The notes beneath the pieces are model-generated. The model ran no database searches. It was not told the DNA's origin and saw only the letters and a list, made by a program, of their open reading frames with translations. A stretch of DNA of 64,000 nt from Actinotignum timonense (GTDB lineage Bacteria; Actinomycetota; Actinomycetes; Actinomycetales; Actinomycetaceae): positions 186,001-250,000 of the forward strand of contig NZ_JASOKT010000001.1 in NCBI RefSeq assembly GCF_030216305.1, read 5' to 3'. The position numbers and the translations under genes are program-made. This document shows positions 16,703-26,390 of the stretch, piece by piece (position 1 is the stretch's first letter; every line of letters begins with the position of its first letter).

Positions 16703-17611
16703 CTAGGCTCGCAACGCGAGAACATCGTGGATGGTGCGCCCGGCCGCGATGCCGCGTTCCTCGAAACGGGTGAGCACGCGTTCCTCCCAGCGCGGCGCGA
16801 AACCGCCGCGTTCGGGGGTGGGATCCGCGGGGTCCGGGCGTTCACCGGCGTGCGGATTCGTGAAATACGGGGATGATTCGACGACGTCGCGCATCTGCCA
16901 GGCGTAATTATCCCAATCCGTGGCCAGCCGCCAGGCGCCCCCTTCCCGGAGCATCCCGGCCACCACCGTGGCAAAAGGCGCGGCAACCAGGCGGCGCTTA
17001 TGGTGGCGGGCTTTACGCCAGGGATCGGGGAAGAACGTCCACACCTGCTCGGCGCGCGGATTCGCGGCATTCGGATGGGCGGTGCTGCGCGCCGGCCCGC
17101 AAGCAGTCACGTCCTCCCCGCGTACCAGGCCCGCGCATTCCAGCCCAAAGAGGACGGGGAGGGCTTGGGCGGCGTCGGCCTCCAGCACCCGCACGTTGGT
17201 CACGCCCGCACGCAAAATACTGGCCACGCAGCGCGCCGCGCCGGGAGCCCAGGCTTCCACGAGCAGCACATTATATTCGGGGTGGCGCTGGGCGAATGAA
17301 ACACCGTGCTCGCCCGAACCGGGGCCGATTTCCACGGCGAGCGGGGCCTCGCGGCCGAAAACTTGCCCGAGGTCGCAGCGGGCATCCAAGGCTACCGTGG
17401 TGGCCTGGGGGCCGGGTGCCAGCGGCACAAAAAGTTCGGGGTGGCGGGCCACCGTTTCTTCGTGGCGCGCACCCAGGCGCGAACCACGCAGGGAGAAGGA
17501 GCGGATGCGCCATTGGGAGCGGTCGGGTGCGGAGGGCCCGGCTGCGCCGTCGTACTGCTGCGGCGTGGCATCCGGGCGAGCCGCGCGTGAATCTTCGGGA
17601 CGCTCGGACAT
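16703..17611 (-). CDS. trmB: tRNA (guanine46-N7)-methyltransferase
   Basis: This 302-aa SAM-dependent enzyme makes m7G46 in the tRNA variable loop. VEIGPGSGEHGVSFAQRHPE is the SAM-binding loop, and VWTFFPDPWRKARHHKRRLV carries the conserved PDPWxKxRHxKRR motif. The N-terminal ~45 residues are a low-complexity lead. Part of the middle (about ARSTAHPNAANPRAE) looks like an insertion relative to short TrmB proteins. It starts 2 bp after the lepA stop. An exact copy of the dispersed 13-mer (17541-17553) lies in its 5' end, in a different frame from the copy in rsmE. Confidence 0.93.
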   Translation of the reverse strand: MSERPEDSRAARPDATPQQYDGAAGPSAPDRSQWRIRSFSLRGSRLGARHEETVARHPELFVPLAPGPQATTVALDARCDLGQVFGREAPLAVEIGPGSGEHGVSFAQRHPEYNVLLVEAWAPGAARCVASILRAGVTNVRVLEADAAQALPVLFGLECAGLVRGEDVTACGPARSTAHPNAANPRAEQVWTFFPDPWRKARHHKRRLVAAPFATVVAGMLREGGAWRLATDWDNYAWQMRDVVESSPYFTNPHAGERPDPADPTPERGGFAPRWEERVLTRFEERGIAAGRTIHDVLALRA

Positions 17612-17613
17612 AG

Positions 17614-19467
17614 CTACTTCCCCGTGGGTGCTTCGGAGGTGAGGGCAGCCACGAAAGCTTCCTGGGGCACGTCCACGCGCCCGATGGATTTCATGCGCTT
17701 CTTACCTTCCTTCTGCTTCTCCAGCAGTTTGCGTTTACGCGAGACGTCGCCGCCGTAGCACTTGGAGAGCACGTCCTTACGTAGGGCCTTGATGGTTTCG
17801 CGGGCGATAATGCGCGAACCTACCGCGGCCTGCACCGGAATTTCGAATTGCTGGCGCGGGATGAGGGTCTTGAGTTTCTTCGTCATCTCATTGCCGTAAG
17901 AGTAGGCCTTGTCCTTGTGGACGATGGCGGAGAACGCATCGACCTGTTCGTGATTGAGCAGCACATCCACCTTGACCAGATCGGAGGGCTGTTCACCGGC
18001 AATATCGTAATCGAGGGACGCATAGCCCTTCGTGCGCGACTTGAGCTGGTCAAAGAAATCGGTGACGATCTCCGCCAGCGGCAGTACGTAGTGAATCTCC
18101 ACCCGCTCGGCGGTGAGGTAATCCATGCCCTGGAGCGCCCCGCGCCGTTCCTGGCACAGCTCCATAATGGAGCCCACGTAATCGGAAGGAGCCAGGATCG
18201 TGGCGCGCACGGTCGGCTCGTAAATCTCCCGAATTTTCCCTTCCGGGAATTCCGAAGGATTCGTGACGGTCAGTTCTTCACCGGCATCCGTGATGACCCG
18301 GTAGATCACCGAGGGCGCGGTGGCAATAATATCGAGGTCGAATTCCCGCTCGAGGCGTTCGCGAATAATCTCCAGGTGGAGCAGTCCCAGGAAGCCGCAG
18401 CGGAAGCCGAAACCGAGGGCCACCGAACTTTCCGGCTCGTACACCAGCGAAGCATCATTGAGCTTGAGTTTTTCCAGGGCCTCGCGCAGGTTCGGGAAAT
18501 CGGAGCCGTCCATCGGGTAGATCCCGGAGTACACCATCGGTTTCGGATCGAGGTAGCCGGGCAGGGCTTCGGTGGCACTCTCCCGCGCGCCGGTCACGGT
18601 ATCCCCCACGCGGGTTTGGCGCACATCCTTCACGCCGGTGATGAGGTAGCCCACTTCCCCGGCGCCCAGCGCGGTGGTGGGCGTGGGTTCAGGGGAAATC
18701 ACGCCCAGTTCCAGGAGTTCGTGTTCGGTGCGGGTGGCCATGGTGCGCACCTTCGAGCGGGTGGTCAGCTCACCATCAACCACACGCACGTAGGTGACGA
18801 CCCCGCGATAAATATCGTAAACAGAATCGAAAATCATGGCGCGGGCCGGGCCGTCCGGGCGCCCCGACGGCGCGGGAACCTCCGCGACGATCCGGTCGAG
18901 GAGCTCGGGCACACCCTCCCCCGTTTTCCCGGAGACCGCCAGGCAGTCTTCCGGTTCCACGCCCAGGAGCGAGGCCACTTCTTCCGCGATTTTTTCAGGC
19001 TGCGCGGAAGGCAAATCGATTTTATTAAGCACGGGAATAATCGTGAGGTCATTTTCCATGGCCATATACAAATTGGCCAGGGTTTGCGCTTCAATTCCCT
19101 GGGTGGCATCCACGAGCAGCACCGCACCTTCGCAGGCCGCCAGCGAACGATTGACCTCATAAGAAAAGTCCACGTGGCCCGGGGTGTCGATCATATTGAG
19201 AGCGTAGGCTTTCCCCTCCACCGACCACGGCAAACGCACGGCCTGCGATTTGATGGTGATGCCGCGCTCACGCTCAATATCCATCCGGTCCAGGTATTGG
19301 TCACGCATTTCGCGCTGCTCCACAATCCCGGTGAGTTGGAGCATCCGGTCAGCCAGCGTGGACTTTCCGTGATCAATATGCGCAATAATGCAAAAATTTC
19401 GGATACGCTCGGGCGCCGTCGCGCCCGGAATAATGGCGCGCGATTCCTCAGCGGAAGAAATAGGCAC
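17614..19467 (-). CDS. lepA: Elongation factor 4 (LepA)
   Basis: This 617-aa translational GTPase acts on stalled or initiating ribosomes. G motifs are AHIDHGKST near residue 29, DTPGH and NKID. The distinctive C-terminal domain is present, including [23 protein letters not shown] (split as [17 protein letters not shown]) and the basic end [21 protein letters not shown]. Length is normal. It heads the lepA-trmB-hemW operon and is divergent from the LLM flavoprotein at 19550, with an 82-bp shared upstream region. Confidence 0.97.
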   Translation of the reverse strand: MPISSAEESRAIIPGATAPERIRNFCIIAHIDHGKSTLADRMLQLTGIVEQREMRDQYLDRMDIERERGITIKSQAVRLPWSVEGKAYALNMIDTPGHVDFSYEVNRSLAACEGAVLLVDATQGIEAQTLANLYMAMENDLTIIPVLNKIDLPSAQPEKIAEEVASLLGVEPEDCLAVSGKTGEGVPELLDRIVAEVPAPSGRPDGPARAMIFDSVYDIYRGVVTYVRVVDGELTTRSKVRTMATRTEHELLELGVISPEPTPTTALGAGEVGYLITGVKDVRQTRVGDTVTGARESATEALPGYLDPKPMVYSGIYPMDGSDFPNLREALEKLKLNDASLVYEPESSVALGFGFRCGFLGLLHLEIIRERLEREFDLDIIATAPSVIYRVITDAGEELTVTNPSEFPEGKIREIYEPTVRATILAPSDYVGSIMELCQERRGALQGMDYLTAERVEIHYVLPLAEIVTDFFDQLKSRTKGYASLDYDIAGEQPSDLVKVDVLLNHEQVDAFSAIVHKDKAYSYGNEMTKKLKTLIPRQQFEIPVQAAVGSRIIARETIKALRKDVLSKCYGGDVSRKRKLLEKQKEGKKRMKSIGRVDVPQEAFVAALTSEAPTGK

Positions 19468-19549
19468 GTCTCTCCTTCACAATAAACTCTGCTCAAGTAT
19501 AGTCCTTGGACCATAATGGATATGGATATATCGGTCACGGGAGTTTGCC

Positions 19550-20545
19550 ATGAATGTTCCTTTGTCAGTGTTAGATTTCGCTACGCGGTACGACGGCGAA
19601 GCTCCGGCCGCGGCCCTGCATCGCTGCGTGGACCTCGCTCAGCGCGCCGAAGCCGCCGGCTACACCCGGGTGTGGTACACCGAGCATCACAATATGCCCA
19701 CGGTGATCTCCTCCTCCCCCGCGATCATCATCGGCTACGTTGCCTCGCATACCTCCCGGATTCGACTGGGTGCGGGCGGGGTGATGCTCCCCAACCATTC
19801 CCCGCTCGTCATTGCTGAACAATTCGGGGCGCTGGCCGAAATGTATCCGGGGCGTATTGATTTAGGGCTCGGGCGGGCGCCGGGCACCGATAGCCGCACC
19901 CTCTACGCGCTGCGCCGCGATGCCAGCGCCTATGAGAACTTCCCGCGTGATGTGGTGGAACTCCAGGGATTCCTCGGGGATACCTCCCGGGTGCCGGGGG
20001 TTGCGGCCTATCCGGGCCAGGGCACCCACGTTCCCCTCATTATTCTGGGTTCTTCGCTTTTCGGGGCGGATCTAGCCGCGCAACTGGGCCTGCCCTATTC
20101 TTTCGCTTCCCATTTCGCTCCGCGCCTGCTCCACGAGGCAATTGCCCACTACCGGGAGAATTTCCAGCCCTCGGAGGAGCTGGCCGAGCCCTATGTTATT
20201 GCGGCGGTGAATGTGACCGCGGCAGAAACTTCGGAGGCTGCCGCTCGTGAATTTGAGCGGGTCAAGCGGGCCCGGGTCCGGAATATGCTGCTGCGCGGGG
20301 CACCGGGCCGCGATATCTCCGATGCGGATCTTGAGACGGTCATGGACAGCGCGCAGGCCCGCCACATCCTCGATATGCTGCGCTACACCGCGGTGGGGGA
20401 CGCGGCCGAGGTGGGTGAATATCTGCGAAAGTTCGCCCGCGATGCGCAGGCCGATGAGCTCATGATCTCGGTGCAGGCTACCTCGCATGAAGAATCGCTG
20501 GCCTGCTTGGAGCTGGCCGCGCGTGGCTACGGCTTGAATAGCTGA
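19550..20545 (+). CDS. Luciferase-like (LLM class) flavin-dependent oxidoreductase
   Basis: This 331-aa protein has the TIM-barrel pattern of the MsnO8-like LLM family: SVLDFATRYDGEAPAAAL at the start, VWYTEHHNMP (41-50), RIRLGAGGVMLPNHSPLVIAEQFGAL, and YPGRIDLGLGRAPGTD. These enzymes use reduced FMN and oxygen, but most have no known substrate. The ATG follows GGGAG. It is a single gene, divergent from lepA, with a PH-domain protein 113 bp downstream on the same strand. Confidence 0.88.
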   Translation: MNVPLSVLDFATRYDGEAPAAALHRCVDLAQRAEAAGYTRVWYTEHHNMPTVISSSPAIIIGYVASHTSRIRLGAGGVMLPNHSPLVIAEQFGALAEMYPGRIDLGLGRAPGTDSRTLYALRRDASAYENFPRDVVELQGFLGDTSRVPGVAAYPGQGTHVPLIILGSSLFGADLAAQLGLPYSFASHFAPRLLHEAIAHYRENFQPSEELAEPYVIAAVNVTAAETSEAAAREFERVKRARVRNMLLRGAPGRDISDADLETVMDSAQARHILDMLRYTAVGDAAEVGEYLRKFARDAQADELMISVQATSHEESLACLELAARGYGLNS

Positions 20546-20658
20546 GGAATGCGCGGCGCTGGCAGCTAGGCGCGGCGTCGTACCGTATCGCGCAGCTTCG
20601 CGTTTCTCTCCCCCACGCTATCGGCCGCTTCACACGCCCGCTTTTTCTTTGTGGCACG

Positions 20659-21180
20659 ATGGTTAGTATGCCTCTGTCGCAAAAACTACTAGGAACCGGC
20701 GAAGAACTCCTTGTCCATATGCACCCCGATGCCCGGCATTTACTGCCGCGGGTGCTCGGTGCCGCGGCGGTGGTGTTCCTCGCGATGCTCGGGGTGGTAG
20801 CGCTGCCGGGTAGGTGGCAGCCGCTGGCCGGGTGGCTGGTGGTGGCGGTCGGAGTTCTCGCGCTTATTGCGATTGCCGGATGGCCGTGGCTGCAGTGGTA
20901 TATGAGCACGGTGAGTATTACCAACCGCAGGATTATTACCCGGCGCGGGGTGTTCACAAAGCTCGGGCACGATCTTCCGCTTGCCGCGGTGGCACGGGTG
21001 GATGCGCAACCTGCGGGTACCGGCACCTCCGGTTCCCTTCTTGTGACGACGACGTCAGGTGCCACGGTTACCCTGCACCGCATCGCGAATCTTCCCGCTG
21101 TCACCACGTTCCTGAATACGCTGCTGGACAAGCGCGCGGGAGAGGGGATTCACACCGGGGCCTCGCGCGAAACCCCCTGA
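20659..21180 (+). CDS. PH-domain membrane protein (bPH2/YdbT-like)
   Basis: This 173-aa protein has an N-terminal GEELLVHMHPDARHLLPR segment, two hydrophobic spans (about 33-53 and 58-80), and then STVSITNRRIITRRGVFTKLGHDLPLAAVARVD (split: SITNRRIITRRGVFTKLG), the classic bacterial PH2 domain facing the cytoplasm. Members are small membrane proteins of unclear role, sometimes tied to envelope stress. Start is uncertain: ATG 20659 or ATG 20668, neither with a clear ribosome site. It is followed by rpsT on the same strand after a gap of about 160 bp. Confidence 0.82.
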   Translation: MVSMPLSQKLLGTGEELLVHMHPDARHLLPRVLGAAAVVFLAMLGVVALPGRWQPLAGWLVVAVGVLALIAIAGWPWLQWYMSTVSITNRRIITRRGVFTKLGHDLPLAAVARVDAQPAGTGTSGSLLVTTTSGATVTLHRIANLPAVTTFLNTLLDKRAGEGIHTGASRETP

Positions 21181-21340
21181 TTCTGGTAGTGTTTGGAGAT
21201 GGACTTTCACCGGTCGGGTGGCAAGTCCTTGTTCTTTCGTAACAACCACGGGTGCCCCACGCCCGCAGTCCTACGAGGAACGCTTCCCTCTCCGACCATA
21301 TTCATCTATCGCCTAGCGATTGACCGAAAGAGATATTTCA

Positions 21341-21607
21341 TTGGCTAATATCAAGCAGCAGAAGAAGCGCGTTCTGACGAACGAGAAGCGTCGCCTTCGC
21401 AACCAGGCCGTTAAGTCGGAACTGAAGACCTACATCCGTAAGACTCGCCTTGCCGTGGAAGCCGGCAATGCCGAAGAGGCGGAAACCCTCCTGGCCGCGG
21501 CCTCCCGCAAGCTGGACAAGGCTGTGTCCAAGGGTGTTATTCACCGCAACCAGGCGGCGAACCGCAAGTCGAAGCTTGCTAAGCGCGTGAACGCACTGGC
21601 CAAGTAG
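21341..21607 (+). CDS. rpsT: 30S ribosomal protein S20
   Basis: This 88-aa protein binds 16S rRNA early in 30S assembly. [20 protein letters not shown] is the canonical N-terminus, which fixes the start at the TTG at 21341 after AAAGAGA; the longer frame from 21320 adds seven atypical residues. It ends [13 protein letters not shown]. The gene is monocistronic: a strong intrinsic terminator lies 74 bp downstream. The upstream region 21181-21340 has no other gene. It lies near holA and lepA, as rpsT usually does. Confidence 0.97.
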   Translation: MANIKQQKKRVLTNEKRRLRNQAVKSELKTYIRKTRLAVEAGNAEEAETLLAAASRKLDKAVSKGVIHRNQAANRKSKLAKRVNALAK

Positions 21608-21681
21608 GCTGTGCTCCGGCCATGCAGGCTGGACCCCCGGCGCGGTTGTATCTGTTATATCTACCGCGCTGATGCTTAGAG

Positions 21682-21717
21682 AAAAGCGGCTGGAACCTAG
21701 GCGTTCCAGCCGCTTTT
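21682..21717 (+). terminator. Intrinsic terminator after rpsT
   Basis: The arms AAAAGCGGCTGGAAC (21682-21696) and GTTCCAGCCGCTTTT (21703-21717) pair perfectly over 15 bp around a 6-nt loop. The A-run before and T-run after make it usable on both strands, so it may also end the convergent minus-strand gene at 21748. Confidence 0.92.
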
Positions 21718-21747
21718 CATATCCGTTCGCATCCGGCGCGAATTTTC

Positions 21748-22005
21748 TCATTCTTCTCCTTCGTGCTCGCCTTCTCGTTCCGCTTCCAAACCGCGGCGTT
21801 CCGTATTCAAACGGCGCAGCGTAGCGCGTACTTCGTTTTCACGATGCCGGTGCCATAGCGCAAGGCAGAGTAACGCAAGAGTGACGAGGGCGGGGATAAG
21901 AGCATAATCGTACCAGCGATCACCTATCAATATGTTCGCAATGCAGCCTCCCAGAGTAGCCCCGAATGCAAGTTGTGAGAAATAAAAATACCTTTTTGAG
22001 CGCAT
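21748..22005 (-). CDS. Small two-span membrane protein, unknown function
   Basis: This 85-aa protein was not assigned to a family. Two hydrophobic segments lie near residues 9-25 (QLAFGATLGGCIANILI) and 31-48 (YALIPALVTLALLCLALW). They are followed by an Arg/Glu-rich tail that could form a short coiled coil (RENEVRATLRRLNTERRGLE). The ATG at 22005 is chosen because an AAAGGAGG ribosome site is 7-8 nt upstream; earlier starts to 22074 lack one. It lies between the rpsT terminator and pntB, transcribed like pntB but separated from it by a strong hairpin. The tail ends EGEHEGEE. Confidence 0.7.
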   Translation of the reverse strand: MRSKRYFYFSQLAFGATLGGCIANILIGDRWYDYALIPALVTLALLCLALWHRHRENEVRATLRRLNTERRGLEAEREGEHEGEE

Positions 22006-22121
22006 ATTTCTTCCTCCTTTCTTCTTCATTCCACGGTAATTGACACCTTCATTATAACGTGATCCCCGTCTCATATGTGGAATTTTGGCTCATGTATTCC
22101 GGTATTTCCGCGATATACACG

Positions 22122-22168
22122 TAGCGCAGGTGGCCGGAACCTGAAAGGTGTTCCGGCCACCTGCGCTA
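22122..22168 (-). terminator. 19-bp perfect hairpin after pntB
   Basis: The arms at 22122-22140 and 22150-22168 (TAGCGCAGGTGGCCGGAAC and its complement) pair without mismatch around a 9-nt loop. It follows pntB by about 80 bp and lacks a T-tract, the so-called I-shaped form common in actinobacteria. The rest of 22006-22247 shows no gene. Confidence 0.75.
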
Positions 22169-22247
22169 ACTGAGGGATTCCCTAAGCGGTTATAGTTGTG
22201 CAGCTCGCCCCGGCCGCGCCCGGACTTGGGCGCAGGAGCGGGCTACC

Positions 22248-23726
22248 TTAACCGGGGAAAGCCGCGTTGATGGCATCCACGGATGCCTTGGCATCGCCGA
22301 GCAGCATATCGGTATTCTCATTAAAGAACAGCGGGTTTTGCACCCCGGCATAGCCGGCATTGCCCATGGACCGCTTGAATACGATCACCTTCTTGGCATC
22401 CCACACATGCAGCACCGGCATACCCGCGATGGGCGAACCGGGCTCAGAAGCCGAAGGATTGACCGTGTCATTCGCCCCGATAACCAGCACGACATCGGTA
22501 TCCGCGAAGGAATCGTTGATATCGTCCATTTCCTCCACGATGTCATAGGGGACTTTCGCTTCGGCCAGCAGCACGTTCATATGCCCGGGCAGGCGCCCAG
22601 CCACCGGATGGATAGCGAAACGCACCTCGGTTCCGTTCTCGCGCAGCTTCTTCGTCAGCTCCGCCACCGGATATTGGGCTTGGGCCACGGCCATACCGTA
22701 ACCGGGGGCAATAATCACCGAGCTGGCGTCCGCGAGTTCTTGGGCCACCTCCGCCGCGGTGGTTTCCGTGTGGCTGCCATAGTCACGCGCCTCCCCGGTA
22801 ACTGCGCCGTCGGACCCAAAACCGCCGAGGATCACGGAAATGAAGGAACGGTTCATGGCCTTGCACATGATGTAGGACAGGTACGCGCCCGAGGATCCCA
22901 CCAGCGCACCGGTAATGATAAGGAGGTCATTACCGAGGGTGAAGCCGGCCATCGCTGCCGCCCAACCCGAGTAGGAATTGAGCATAGATACGACGACGGG
23001 CATATCGCCACCGCCAATCGCGAGCACCATATGTGCCCCGAGCAGCAGCGCAATAATCGTGATGAGGATGAGGGGAATGAGGCCGGCCCCCACCCCGCGG
23101 GTCCAGGCGAACCAAATAATAAGCCCCAGGCACGCCAGGATCGCCAGCAAATTGAGAAGATTACGGGCCGGAAGCACCAGCGGCTTGCCGGGGATCTTCC
23201 CCGCGAGTTTCAGATAGGCGCATACCGATCCGGTGAAGGTGATCGCGCCGATGAACACCGCCAAGCCAACTTCGCCCATATGGAAGGCGTTTGTGGGCGA
23301 GAAATCTTCTCCGGGTTGCTGGAGGAACGAGTTGTAGCCCACCAGTACCGCTGCCGCACCCACGAAGGAATGCAGCAGGGCGATGAGTTCGGGCATGCCC
23401 GTCATTTCCACGGTGCGGGCCCGCCAGATCCCGATGCCGCCGCCCACCACGAGGGCAAGCACGAGCACGAGGACAATTACCGTCGAGGATGCCTCCGTCG
23501 GGAAGGCAAGGACCACGATGATCGTGGCGACGAGGGCCAGTACCATTCCGATGGCGCCCAGGATATTGCCTTTCGCCGCGGTTTCCTGTTTGGAAAGCCC
23601 GGCCAGGGCGAGGATGAAGAGCAGGGCCGCCACCAGGTAGGCGACGGTTTGCACGCTAGCAGCGACCTTGAGACCGCCCAAGCTCGGGGCGGCAAGGGTA
23701 ACGACGTCGTTAATAGTGGTGAGCAC
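22248..23726 (-). CDS. pntB: NAD(P) transhydrogenase subunit beta
   Basis: This 492-aa protein supplies the rest of the membrane domain and the NADP-binding domain III of the proton-translocating transhydrogenase. About nine hydrophobic helices fill residues 25-280. Domain III begins near residue 325 with [20 protein letters not shown], followed by [18 protein letters not shown] and [14 protein letters not shown], all diagnostic. It starts 3 bp after the pntA stop. The enzyme makes NADPH from NADH using the proton gradient. Confidence 0.96.
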   Translation of the reverse strand: MLTTINDVVTLAAPSLGGLKVAASVQTVAYLVAALLFILALAGLSKQETAAKGNILGAIGMVLALVATIIVVLAFPTEASSTVIVLVLVLALVVGGGIGIWRARTVEMTGMPELIALLHSFVGAAAVLVGYNSFLQQPGEDFSPTNAFHMGEVGLAVFIGAITFTGSVCAYLKLAGKIPGKPLVLPARNLLNLLAILACLGLIIWFAWTRGVGAGLIPLILITIIALLLGAHMVLAIGGGDMPVVVSMLNSYSGWAAAMAGFTLGNDLLIITGALVGSSGAYLSYIMCKAMNRSFISVILGGFGSDGAVTGEARDYGSHTETTAAEVAQELADASSVIIAPGYGMAVAQAQYPVAELTKKLRENGTEVRFAIHPVAGRLPGHMNVLLAEAKVPYDIVEEMDDINDSFADTDVVLVIGANDTVNPSASEPGSPIAGMPVLHVWDAKKVIVFKRSMGNAGYAGVQNPLFFNENTDMLLGDAKASVDAINAAFPG

Positions 23727-23729
23727 GGC

Positions 23730-25256
23730 TTAGCTCCTCTTGAACATAGACAGCATGCGCGCGGTCACCAGGAATCCACCGAAAATATTGATGGATGCGA
23801 TGGTGAGGGCGATGGCGGCAAGGATGGTCACGGCTATATGCCCGGAACCGAGCTGGAGGATTGCCCCCACCACGATGATTCCGGAAATCGCGTTCGTCAC
23901 GGACATGAGCGGGGTGTGCAGCGCGTGCGTCACCGAAGTGATGACGTAGAAGCCCACCACGCAGGCCAGCATGAACACGATGAAATGCGAGGTCATGCTC
24001 GGCGGGGCTGTGAAGAGAATCCATAGCGCTATCGCCGCTGCCAGGCCGGCCCACAGGTAGCGCAAGGGGTTGGGGCGGGCCGGTTCGGGCGCAGCCGGAG
24101 GTGCGGGAGGCGCCGGGGGCGCGGCCGGGGCGGCCGAGACCTTGATGGGCGGGGGCGGCCAGGCCACCGCTCCCCCGAGGGTGACCAGAATGCCACGCAC
24201 AATATCATCCTCGGTATCCAGGACCAGCTGGCCATCCTTTTGCGGGGTGGTGAGTTTGAGGAAGTTGACGAGGTTCTGCCCGAAAAGCTGGGAGGCTTGG
24301 CCGGGCAGGCGCAAGGCGAGATCTTCGTAGCCGATAATCGTGACGCCGTTGGCGGTGTGGACGATTTCTCCCGGGCGGGTGCCGGCCACGTTTCCGCCGT
24401 TGGCCGCCGCCAAATCCACGATAACGCTGCCGGGTTTCATGGCGGCCACTGCCTCCGAGTCCAAAAGGAGCGGGGCCGGCTTGCCGGGGATGAGCGCCGT
24501 CGTAATAACAATATCCGCCGCGGCTGCTTCCCGGGCGTAGACCACCCCGGCTGCGTTGGCCTGATCCGCGGTCATTTCACGGGCGTAACCGTCCGCGGAT
24601 TCCTGGCGTACCGGGATCTCCACGAATTCGGCACCCATGGACTGAACCTGTTCGGCAACATCGGCACGCACGTCCGTTGCCTTGACGATCGCACCCATGG
24701 AATTGGCGGTGCCAACCGCCGCAAGCCCAGCAACTCCCGCTCCAATAACGTAGACGGTGGCCGGGGGAACCTTACCGGCGGCGGTAACCTGCCCGGTGAA
24801 AAGCCGCCCGAAGTGGGAGGCTGCTTCGATAACGGCACGGTAGCCGGAAATATTGGCCATCGAGGAACGTACATCCATGGACTGAGCGCGCGAAATACGC
24901 GGAATTGCGTCAAGCGCCAGGGCCGTGAGTTCACGGCGCGAAAGTTCCTCGATAAGCTCGGGCGAGCCGGCCGGGTTCATACGCGCAATGAGGGTGGCGC
25001 CGCGGCTCATGCGGTCAAGGTAGCTCACATCCGGGGCGTCGGTGGCTAAAACAATATCCGCAGCCCAGGCTTCTTGCGCGGAAACGAGGCGTGCGCCCGC
25101 GCTTTCGTATTGGCTATCGGGGTAGGACGAGGCCTCCCCCGCCCCCGTTTCCACCACGACCTCGTAGCCCAAAGCGATGAGCTTGGCGACGGTATCGGGG
25201 GTGCCCGCCACCAGGGGGTCACCCGGGCGGGTACTTTGTGGTATTCCAACAAGCAT
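23730..25256 (-). CDS. pntA: NAD(P) transhydrogenase subunit alpha (fused)
   Basis: This 508-aa protein carries NAD-binding domain I (residues 1-380; [22 protein letters not shown], written in part as [15 protein letters not shown], is the dinucleotide fold, with [11 protein letters not shown] and [17 protein letters not shown] later). An Ala/Pro-rich linker (about 385-405) leads to four membrane helices (410-500). Many actinobacteria split this into two genes; here it is fused as in E. coli. The ATG follows GAGGAG. A CAGCAC-TACC-GTGCTG inverted repeat lies just upstream. It is the first gene of pntAB. Confidence 0.96.
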   Translation of the reverse strand: MLVGIPQSTRPGDPLVAGTPDTVAKLIALGYEVVVETGAGEASSYPDSQYESAGARLVSAQEAWAADIVLATDAPDVSYLDRMSRGATLIARMNPAGSPELIEELSRRELTALALDAIPRISRAQSMDVRSSMANISGYRAVIEAASHFGRLFTGQVTAAGKVPPATVYVIGAGVAGLAAVGTANSMGAIVKATDVRADVAEQVQSMGAEFVEIPVRQESADGYAREMTADQANAAGVVYAREAAAADIVITTALIPGKPAPLLLDSEAVAAMKPGSVIVDLAAANGGNVAGTRPGEIVHTANGVTIIGYEDLALRLPGQASQLFGQNLVNFLKLTTPQKDGQLVLDTEDDIVRGILVTLGGAVAWPPPPIKVSAAPAAPPAPPAPPAAPEPARPNPLRYLWAGLAAAIALWILFTAPPSMTSHFIVFMLACVVGFYVITSVTHALHTPLMSVTNAISGIIVVGAILQLGSGHIAVTILAAIALTIASINIFGGFLVTARMLSMFKRS

Positions 25257-25272
25257 AAAGTGCTCCTCAGTA

Positions 25273-25288
25273 CAGCACTACCGTGCTG
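25273..25288 (-). promoter_or_regulatory. Inverted repeat upstream of pntA
   Basis: CAGCAC TACC GTGCTG sits 17 bp before the pntA start codon, overlapping the untranslated leader. It could be a regulator site or a small RNA hairpin. I cannot tell which from sequence. Confidence 0.35.
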
Positions 25289-25412
25289 CGGTCTGCGTGG
25301 GCGGCGCTCCAGATACGCCATTGTCGCGCCGCCGCGGGACATTCCTTATTATTCCACGTTTCCCGAAGGGGCCTGAGCACCCCGGCAAGCGTGAGACTGT
25401 GCGGGTTAGTCG

Positions 25413-26390
25413 CTACCGCGTGCGCCGGGCGCGCCCGATGGTGATAATCGCGTGTTCAACAGCGAACTGCGGGTCGCGGGAGGCACCCTTGACCTGTTCA
25501 TCGGCGAGCGCCACCGCTCGAATGGCTTGCCCGAGTCCGGCATCGCTCCACCCGCGTGCTTCCCGGCGGGCCCGTTGGGCCTGCCAGGGCACCATTTTCA
25601 ATTCTCGCTGGGTGATGCCAGGCGCCTGGACAATAGCGAGCTGGCGCAGTTTCGCCGCGAGCGCCGCCACGATGGGAACCGGGTTGACCCGGGTGGCGAA
25701 AGCGTGGCGGGCCAGTGCCAAAGCTTGGCCGGTACGCCCGGCCAAGGCAGCATCCGCGATCTCAAAGGGTGTTGCTTCATTGCGCCCGGCATAGAAATCC
25801 CGAATATGGTCCTCGGTGATCATCCCCTCCACATCCGCGAGGAGTTGGGAGGTGGCACTGAGTAATTCGCGCAGGTCCTGGCCGAGTGCATCAACGAGCG
25901 CCCGCACCGCCCCGTCCGTGATTTTGCGCCCGGCGGCCCGCACATCCGCTGTCACCAAGCGCGCCTTATCGTCATCGCGTTTGATTTTTTCGATCCGGGC
26001 TACTTGCCAACCACCCGCCGCGATAGCGTCAAGGAGTTTTTTACCGCGGGTACCTCCCCCGTGCTGGATGATCACGGGAATATCCGCATTGGGCTGCGGT
26101 AGGTAGGCGAGCATCTCCGTGAGGAACGCGTCATTCATATGTTCGGCGCCGGTGACGATGACGATGCAATGGTCACCAAAAAGTGAAGGTGAGGTGTGCA
26201 GGGCGAGGGCCCCGCGTTCATAGGTTGCCGCGTCCACGCGCACGACCTGCACCTCAGGGTGCGCCTGGCGGGCAAGGCTGATGAGGCGGGCCCAGGCGCG
26301 CTCGGCAAGGACCGGTTCCGCGCCAACGATGAGGATCACCGGTTCTAAGCGGAGAGCGTCGTACCCGACCGCGCGTTCTTTGGCTGCCAT
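25413..26390 (-). CDS. holA: DNA polymerase III subunit delta
   Basis: This 325-aa clamp-loader subunit opens the beta clamp. The N-terminal part (PVILIVGAEPVLAERAWARL) and segments such as ALALHTSPSLFGDHCIVIVTGAEHMN and YLPQPNADIPVIIQHGGGTRGKK (shown in part) fit HolA, as does the C-terminal WQAQRARREARGWSDAGLGQAIRAV region (shown in part). The start at 26390 overlaps the 3' end of the comEC reading frame by 137 bp, which is unusual. comEC-holA linkage is standard in actinobacteria. Confidence 0.9.
   Translation of the reverse strand: MAAKERAVGYDALRLEPVILIVGAEPVLAERAWARLISLARQAHPEVQVVRVDAATYERGALALHTSPSLFGDHCIVIVTGAEHMNDAFLTEMLAYLPQPNADIPVIIQHGGGTRGKKLLDAIAAGGWQVARIEKIKRDDDKARLVTADVRAAGRKITDGAVRALVDALGQDLRELLSATSQLLADVEGMITEDHIRDFYAGRNEATPFEIADAALAGRTGQALALARHAFATRVNPVPIVAALAAKLRQLAIVQAPGITQRELKMVPWQAQRARREARGWSDAGLGQAIRAVALADEQVKGASRDPQFAVEHAIITIGRARRTR

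Noticed and set aside
22338-24026. A 562-codon plus-strand open frame opposite pntB/pntA
   Set aside because: His/Arg/Gly-rich shadow translation with no recognisable domain; the minus strand encodes clear transhydrogenase subunits.
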